Shown here: positions 59,367-64,000 of the stretch, piece after piece | Layout: each line of letters begins with the position of its first letter | Position numbering within the stretch: the stretch's first letter is position 1 | Origin: Crossiella sp. SN42 | Lineage (GTDB): Bacteria; Actinomycetota; Actinomycetes; Mycobacteriales; Pseudonocardiaceae | Reading direction: 5' to 3' | NCBI RefSeq assembly: GCF_023897065.1 | Contig: NZ_JAMHIV010000010.1 | Coordinates: 1 to 64,000, forward strand | DNA: 64,000 nucleotides | Notes under the pieces: generated by a model | What the model saw: only the letters and a program-made list of their open reading frames with translations | Told to the model about the DNA's origin: nothing | Databases searched by the model: none | Position numbers and translations under genes: made by a program

Positions 59367-61112
59367 GTGGGGTATTCGGTGCTGAACCGACTGTTACGTA
59401 CCTATCTTCGGCCGTACAAGCGAGAGCTGGCGGCGGTGCTCGTGCTGCAACTCATCGGCACGATCGCCTCGCTGTACCTGCCCAGCCTGAACGCCGACAT
59501 CATCGACCACGGCATCGCCACCGGCGACACCGGCTACATCCTGACCAGCGGCGGCTGGATGCTGACCGTCACCGTCGTGCAGATCCTCTGCTCGATCGGC
59601 GCGGTCTACTTCGGCGCCCGCTGCGCCATGTCCCTCGGCCGCGACCTGCGCGCGGCCGTCTTCCACCAGGTGGGCAAGTTCTCCGCACGGGAGGTCAACA
59701 CTTTCGGCGCGCCGTCCCTGATCACCCGCAGCACCAACGACGTGCAGCAGGTGCAGCTGATCGTGGTGCTGGTCTGCACCATGCTGGTGGCCGCGCCGAT
59801 CATGTGCGTCGGCGGCATCGTGATGGCCCTGCGCGAGGACCTCGGCCTGTCCTGGCTGCTGCTGGTGTGCGTGCCGGTGCTGGCCATCGCGATCGGCCTG
59901 ATCGTGGTGCGCACGGTGCCGCTGTTCCGGGTCATGCAGGAGCGCATCGACCAGGTCAACCGGGTGCTGCGGGAACAGCTCACCGGCGTCCGGGTGGTGC
60001 GCGCCTTCGTGCGGGAACCCAGTGAGACCAAGCGGTTCGCGGTGGCCAACGCCGACCTGACCGACACCGTGCTGCGGGTGGGCCGGTTGCAGGCGCTGCT
60101 GTTCCCGGTGCTGATGCTGATCCTCAACGTCTCCAGCGTGGCGGTGCTGTGGTTCGGCGCGGCCAGGGTGGACGCGGCGCAGATGCAGATCGGCGCGCTG
60201 ACCGCGTTCCTGAACTACCTCTTGCAGATCCTGATGTCGGTGATGATGGCCAGCTTCATCGCCACCATGATCCCGCGCGCCGCGGTCTGCGCCGAGCGGA
60301 TCAAGGAGGTGCTGGACACCGAGCCCTCGGTGCGGCCACCGCTGACCCCGGTCCGCGACCCCGGCCGGCGCGGCGAACTGGAGTTCCGCGCGGTCGAGTT
60401 CCGCTACCCCGGAGCCGCGGAACCCGTGCTGCACAACGTCTCCTTCCACGCTCGCGCCGGGCAGACCACCGCGATCATCGGCAGCACCGGCGCCGGCAAG
60501 ACCACCCTGCTCACCCTGATCCCGCGCCTGGTGGACGTGACCGAGGGCAGCGTGCTGGTGGACGGGACCGATGTGCGCGAGCTCGAACCGGACACCCTGT
60601 GGAACCGGATCGGCCTTGTCCCGCAACGGCCCTACCTGTTCACCGGCACGGTGGCCAGCAACCTGCGCTACGGCAACCCCGAGGCCACCGACGAGGAACT
60701 GTGGCAGGCCCTGGAAGTGGCCCAGGCCAAGGACTTCGTCGCCGACATGCCCGGCGGTCTGGAGGCCCCGATCGCCCAGGGGGGCACCAACGTCTCCGGC
60801 GGCCAGCGCCAGCGCCTGTCCATCGCCCGTGCCCTGGTGCGCAAACCGGAGATCTACCTCTTCGACGACTCCTTCTCCGCGCTGGACCTGACCACCGACG
60901 CCCGGCTGCGCGCCGCGCTGCGCCCGCACACCAGACAGGCCGCGGTGCTGGTGGTGGCCCAGCGGGTGTCCACCATCCTGGACGCCGACCAGATCATCGT
61001 GCTGGACAACGGATCCATCGTCGGCAGGGGCACCCACACCGAACTGCTGGCCGGCTGCCCGACCTACCGGGAGATCGTCCAGTCCCAGCTGACCCCGGAG
61101 CAGGCCGCATGA
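59367..61112 (+). CDS. ABC exporter half-transporter A (degenerate NBD)
   Basis: This 581-residue half-transporter has six membrane helices followed by an NBD with Walker A (GSTGAGKTT), the signature NVSGGQRQR, and Walker B LFDDSFSALD, where the catalytic Glu position is Asp501 and the H-loop His is Gln532 (VAQRVST). It therefore provides a good signature but a weak catalytic site. It overlaps the second half-transporter by 4 bp (ATGA), and the two likely form a heterodimer like TmrAB or BmrCD. Substrate unknown. GTG start at 59367; GTG at 59379 is an alternative. Confidence 0.92.
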   Translation: MGYSVLNRLLRTYLRPYKRELAAVLVLQLIGTIASLYLPSLNADIIDHGIATGDTGYILTSGGWMLTVTVVQILCSIGAVYFGARCAMSLGRDLRAAVFHQVGKFSAREVNTFGAPSLITRSTNDVQQVQLIVVLVCTMLVAAPIMCVGGIVMALREDLGLSWLLLVCVPVLAIAIGLIVVRTVPLFRVMQERIDQVNRVLREQLTGVRVVRAFVREPSETKRFAVANADLTDTVLRVGRLQALLFPVLMLILNVSSVAVLWFGAARVDAAQMQIGALTAFLNYLLQILMSVMMASFIATMIPRAAVCAERIKEVLDTEPSVRPPLTPVRDPGRRGELEFRAVEFRYPGAAEPVLHNVSFHARAGQTTAIIGSTGAGKTTLLTLIPRLVDVTEGSVLVDGTDVRELEPDTLWNRIGLVPQRPYLFTGTVASNLRYGNPEATDEELWQALEVAQAKDFVADMPGGLEAPIAQGGTNVSGGQRQRLSIARALVRKPEIYLFDDSFSALDLTTDARLRAALRPHTRQAAVLVVAQRVSTILDADQIIVLDNGSIVGRGTHTELLAGCPTYREIVQSQLTPEQAA

Positions 61113-62971
61113 GCACCACGACCACCTCAGCCCGGCCGCCCGCGCAGGGACCGATGGGACGGCCGATGCCCGGCATGGGCCCGCCGATGGGCAAGGCCAA
61201 GACCTTCAAGCCCTCGGCCAAACGACTCTTCGGGCGGATGCGGCCGGAGCGGTTCCGGCTGTGGCTGGTGCTCGCCCTCGGCGTGATCAGCGTCGCCTTC
61301 TCCGTGGCCGGGCCGAAGATCCTGGGCCAGGCCACCGACATCATCTTCAACGGCGTGCTGGCCCGGCTGCGCGGGGATGTCAACGCGCACATCGACTTCG
61401 GCGCGCTGGCCGTGGTGCTGGCCTGGGTGCTCGGGCTGTACCTGGTGGCCTCGCTGTTCGGCTACCTGATGGGCCTGCTGCTCAACCGGGTGGTGCAGCG
61501 GGTGGTGTACCGGCTGCGCGAGGACGTCGAGGCCAAGCTGCACCGGTTGCCGTTGCGCTACTTCGACAACCAGCCGCGCGGCGAGCTGCTCTCCAGGGTC
61601 ACCAACGACATCGACAACATCTCCACCACCCTGCAGCAGACGCTGAACCAGTCGCTGATCTCGCTGCTGACCGTGGTCGGCGTGCTGGTGATGATGCTGA
61701 CCATCTCCCCGCTGCTGGCGGTGATCGCGCTGCTGGTCATCCCGATCTCGATGCTGATCACCACCCGGATCGGCAAGCGCTCGCAGAAGCTGTTCGTCGC
61801 GCAGTGGAAGGAAACGGGCGCGCTGAACGCGCACATCGAGGAGGCGTTCACCGGGCACCAGCTGGTGAAGGTCTTCGGCCGCCAGCGCGAGTCCGAGGCG
61901 GAGTTCGCCCGGCGCAACGAGAAGCTGTTCGGCTCGGCGCTGGGCGCGCAGTTCGTCTCCGGGCTGATCATGCCCGCGATGATGTTCCTGTCCAACCTCA
62001 GCTACGTGCTCATCGCCGTGGTCGGCGGCCTGCGCATCACCAGCGGCGCGATGACCCTCGGCGAGGTGCAGGCGTTCCTGCAGTACTCCCGCCAGTTCAC
62101 CCAGCCGCTGACCCAGGTCGCCTCCATGGCCAACCTGATGCAGTCCGGCGTCGCCTCGGCCGAACGCGTCTTCGAGCTGCTCGACGCCGAGGAGCAGAGC
62201 CCCGACCCCGCCGACGCCCCGCGGCCGGCCCACCGTCAGGGCCGGGTCGTCTTCGAACGCGTCAGCTTCGCCTACCAAGTGGACCGCCCACTGATCGAGG
62301 ACCTGTCCCTGGTCGCCCAGCCGGGGCAGACGGTCGCCATCGTCGGCCCCACCGGCGCGGGCAAGACCACCCTGGTCAACCTGATCATGCGCTTCTACGA
62401 GCTGGACGCCGGCCGGATCACCCTGGACGGCGTGGACATCGCCAGCCTGCGCCGGGAGGACCTGCGCGGCCAGATCGGCATGGTGCTGCAAGACACCTGG
62501 CTCTTCGGCGGCACCATCCGGGAGAACATCGCCTACGGCAGGCCGGAGGCCACCGAGGCGGAGATCCAGGCCGCGGCCAGGGCGGCGTTCGTGGACCACT
62601 TCGTGCGCACCCTGCCCGAGGGCTACGACACGGTGATCGACGAGGAGGGCGGCAACGTCAGCGCCGGCGAGAAGCAGCTGCTCACCATCGCACGGGCGTT
62701 CCTGGCAGATCCCTCGCTGCTCATCCTGGACGAGGCCACCAGCTCGGTCGACACCCGCACGGAGTCGTTGGTGCAGCACGCGATGGCCAACCTGCGGGGC
62801 GGCCGGACCAGCTTCGTGATCGCGCACCGGTTGTCCACCATCCGGGACGCGGACCTGATCCTGGTGATGGAGGCGGGCCGGATCGTGGAACAGGGCAGCC
62901 ACGAGCAGCTCCTGGCCGCCCAAGGCGCGTACCACCGCCTGTACTCCGCCCAGTTCACCCCGGCCGGCTGA
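61109..62971 (+). CDS. ABC exporter half-transporter B (catalytic NBD, degenerate signature)
   Basis: The 620-residue partner has an extra N-terminal Pro/Met/Gly-rich cytoplasmic tail (RPMPGMGPPMGKAK), six membrane helices, and an NBD with Walker A (GPTGAGKTT), catalytic Glu542 (LILDEATSS) and H-loop His573, but the signature reads NVSAGEKQ (516-523) instead of SGGQ. Combined with its partner, one composite ATP site is canonical (this Walker set with the partner signature) and the other degenerate, the hallmark of asymmetric heterodimeric exporters. Drug or lipid export is likely. Confidence 0.93.
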   Translation: MSTTTTSARPPAQGPMGRPMPGMGPPMGKAKTFKPSAKRLFGRMRPERFRLWLVLALGVISVAFSVAGPKILGQATDIIFNGVLARLRGDVNAHIDFGALAVVLAWVLGLYLVASLFGYLMGLLLNRVVQRVVYRLREDVEAKLHRLPLRYFDNQPRGELLSRVTNDIDNISTTLQQTLNQSLISLLTVVGVLVMMLTISPLLAVIALLVIPISMLITTRIGKRSQKLFVAQWKETGALNAHIEEAFTGHQLVKVFGRQRESEAEFARRNEKLFGSALGAQFVSGLIMPAMMFLSNLSYVLIAVVGGLRITSGAMTLGEVQAFLQYSRQFTQPLTQVASMANLMQSGVASAERVFELLDAEEQSPDPADAPRPAHRQGRVVFERVSFAYQVDRPLIEDLSLVAQPGQTVAIVGPTGAGKTTLVNLIMRFYELDAGRITLDGVDIASLRREDLRGQIGMVLQDTWLFGGTIRENIAYGRPEATEAEIQAAARAAFVDHFVRTLPEGYDTVIDEEGGNVSAGEKQLLTIARAFLADPSLLILDEATSSVDTRTESLVQHAMANLRGGRTSFVIAHRLSTIRDADLILVMEAGRIVEQGSHEQLLAAQGAYHRLYSAQFTPAG

Positions 62972-63023
62972 CCGAGTGGGGCGGCCACCACCGCCCCACT
63001 CACCACCCTTGATCGACGACCGC

Positions 63024-63054
63024 TTGACCGACTCACCCCACCCCTGGCTATGAT
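63024..63054 (+). promoter_or_regulatory. Candidate promoter for the DeoR/LacI-like gene
   Basis: TTGACC (63024-63029) and TATGAT (63049-63054) are separated by 19 nt. The spacing is slightly long, but both hexamers are good matches in GC-rich DNA. The tandem CGATCAAA operator follows immediately, as expected for negative autoregulation. Confidence 0.45.
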
Positions 63055-63055
63055 T

Positions 63056-63077
63056 CGATCAAACGATCAAACGAACA
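63056..63077. repeat. Tandem CGATCAAA operator-like repeats
   Basis: CGATCAAA occurs twice back to back (63056-63063, 63064-63071), followed by a partial CGAACA. Tandem CGATCAAA/TTTGATCG-type repeats are typical DeoR-family operators. They lie between the candidate -10 and the ATG at 63094 of the DeoR-headed gene, so autoregulation is likely. Confidence 0.65.
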
Positions 63078-63093
63078 TGGGCGGTAAGCCGGT

Positions 63094-64000
63094 ATGCGAG
63101 AGCCGGGCGAGGCCAGACGCCAGCGAATCCTGGCCGCCGTGCAGGCCCGCGGCGCGGTCCGAGTCAGCGACCTGGCCGCCGAACTGGACGTCTCGGTGGT
63201 CACCGCCCGCCGCGACGTGGAAGAGCTGGCCAGACTCGGTGCCCTCCGCCGCGGCCACGGCGTCGCCCGCTCCCTGACCACCCGCGAACCAGCCCCGGCA
63301 CCCGCCCTCCCCGAAGGCGGCGCGATCGCCCTGGTCGTCCCCGAGCGCCACGCCTACCTGCACGAAACCATGCACGGCGCCCGCACGGCCTTGGAGGCCG
63401 CGGGCCAACGAGTGGTCCTGCACATCGCCCCCCAGCCCCCCGGCGCGGAACACCCCATCGTGGAACGCCTGCTCACCCAGGACATCCGAGGACTGCTCAT
63501 CGCCCCCCGCTGGCGCACCACCCAAGCGGAACTCACCGACGCCTGGCTCGCCGAGGTCAAGGTCCCCCTGGTGCTGATGGAGCGCAGGCCGTGGCCGGGC
63601 AGCAGGCTGCACGCACTGGACTCGGTGTGCACTGATCATTGGTACGGGATGCACCTGGCGGTGGAACACCTGGTGTCGCTGGGGCATCGGCGGATCGTGC
63701 TGGCGGCCCGGGACGACAGCCCGACGGCGCGGGCGCTGCGGGCGGCGTTCGCGGAGATCGCGTCTTATCGGGCGGAGATCGAGGACTGGACGGTGCTGCT
63801 CAGTGCGGCGGACGCCGGGCCGGGGCCGGAGGGCGGGGCTGGGGGCGCGGTGCCGGGCGGCGGGGGAGGGGCGCCGGGCGGCTGGGGAGTGGCGGGTGTT
63901 GCCGGGCCGGATGGGGTGGCTGTTTCGCAGACGTCTGTCGCGGCGGGCACGGCGGCTTGGCCGGAGACCGCCATCGATCCGGGCGCGGCAGCCGCGCCGC
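63094..64000 (+). CDS. Regulator with DeoR-type HTH and LacI-type sensor domain (cut by window end)
   Basis: The frame is open from the ATG at 63094 to the window edge (302 codons). It begins with a DeoR helix-turn-helix (ILAAVQARGAVRVSDLAAEL, then SVVTARRDVEELARLGALRR) and continues into a LacI/periplasmic-binding-type sugar-sensor domain (GGAIALVVPERHAYLHETMH and AVEHLVSLGHRRIVLA). This DeoR-LacI combination is unusual compared with ordinary DeoR (GFP-like sensor) or LacI proteins. A Gly/Ala-rich stretch (from about residue 245) interrupts the sensor. No regulated genes are visible within the window. Confidence 0.8.
   Translation, partial: MREPGEARRQRILAAVQARGAVRVSDLAAELDVSVVTARRDVEELARLGALRRGHGVARSLTTREPAPAPALPEGGAIALVVPERHAYLHETMHGARTALEAAGQRVVLHIAPQPPGAEHPIVERLLTQDIRGLLIAPRWRTTQAELTDAWLAEVKVPLVLMERRPWPGSRLHALDSVCTDHWYGMHLAVEHLVSLGHRRIVLAARDDSPTARALRAAFAEIASYRAEIEDWTVLLSAADAGPGPEGGAGGAVPGGGGGAPGGWGVAGVAGPDGVAVSQTSVAAGTAAWPETAIDPGAAAAP

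Noticed and set aside
1-64000. tRNA, rRNA, insertion sequence or phage genes
   Set aside because: None seen by reading: no GGTTCGANNCC arm in suitable context, no transposase or integrase motifs, and no inverted terminal repeats with target duplications.

Overview
The window is very GC-rich DNA whose genes put G or C at almost every third codon position. It has many GTG starts and a dense set of ECF sigma, TetR, MerR, GntR, XRE and two-component regulators. The Spo0M-like, Excalibur, DUF4185, DUF998 and mycobacterial-type genes, with no rRNA, tRNA, IS or phage genes seen, suggest the chromosome of a filamentous actinomycete, probably Pseudonocardiales. Species cannot be fixed from sequence alone.

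Layout. 1-5.3 kb: a GcvH-like protein lacking the lipoyl lysine, an ECF42-type sigma factor with its DGPF partner, a LysR gene, and a divergent pyruvate oxidase. 5.4-13.8 kb: an M16 protease and helical-repeat protein, a secreted serine hydrolase, LysE and NCS2 transporters, a P450, a 42-bp-period tandem repeat, and a Spo0M-like gene. 13.8-24.8 kb: a secreted EndA/YhcR-type nuclease, an APC permease, a DUF4185 protein, a phosphotransferase, MFS, SDR and XRE genes, a MerR gene facing a membrane protein, and a LuxR regulator with a degenerate receiver. 24.8-32.5 kb: a GntR regulator facing an orphan trpBA pair, then an MprAB-like two-component system, a DUF998 protein, and a one-frame fusion of a DMT permease with a GT4 glycosyltransferase. 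32.4-43.3 kb: an FAD monooxygenase; a three-gene cassette (43-aa hydrophobic ORF, nitrilase fold without its Cys, TPR protein with a cyclase-homology-like domain); an OatA-like acyltransferase; and a two-component system with a GerMN lipoprotein. 43.4-52.2 kb: a SsuABC/ThiXYZ-type ABC importer under a perfect LacI-type palindrome, methyltransferases (one with an in-frame 36-bp repeat insertion), VOC proteins, an esterase/TetR pair with a duplicated operator, and a GH25 lysozyme. 52.4-64 kb: a DUF4015 glycosidase-like protein, a PASTA/Excalibur protein, an amidohydrolase, several regulators, a heterodimeric ABC exporter facing a TetR gene, and a DeoR/LacI-like regulator running off the edge.

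How the genes work together. Most transcription units are short regulator-target pairs with a visible dyad or repeat between them: MerR/membrane protein, GntR/trpBA, TetR/esterase, TetR/amidohydrolase, ArsR/isocitrate-lyase-like, TetR/ABC exporter. Co-directional genes in operons usually overlap by 4-8 bp (ATGA/GTGA type). Of fifteen internal convergent junctions, twelve overlap at their 3' ends by 4 to 83 bp.

The two most unusual features are the 34.5-38.3 kb cassette, which looks like an uncharacterised signalling or conflict-type system, and a family of 13-bp GTCC-N5-GGAC quasi-palindromes spread through coding regions, which impose otherwise rare codons and show one polarity in this window.
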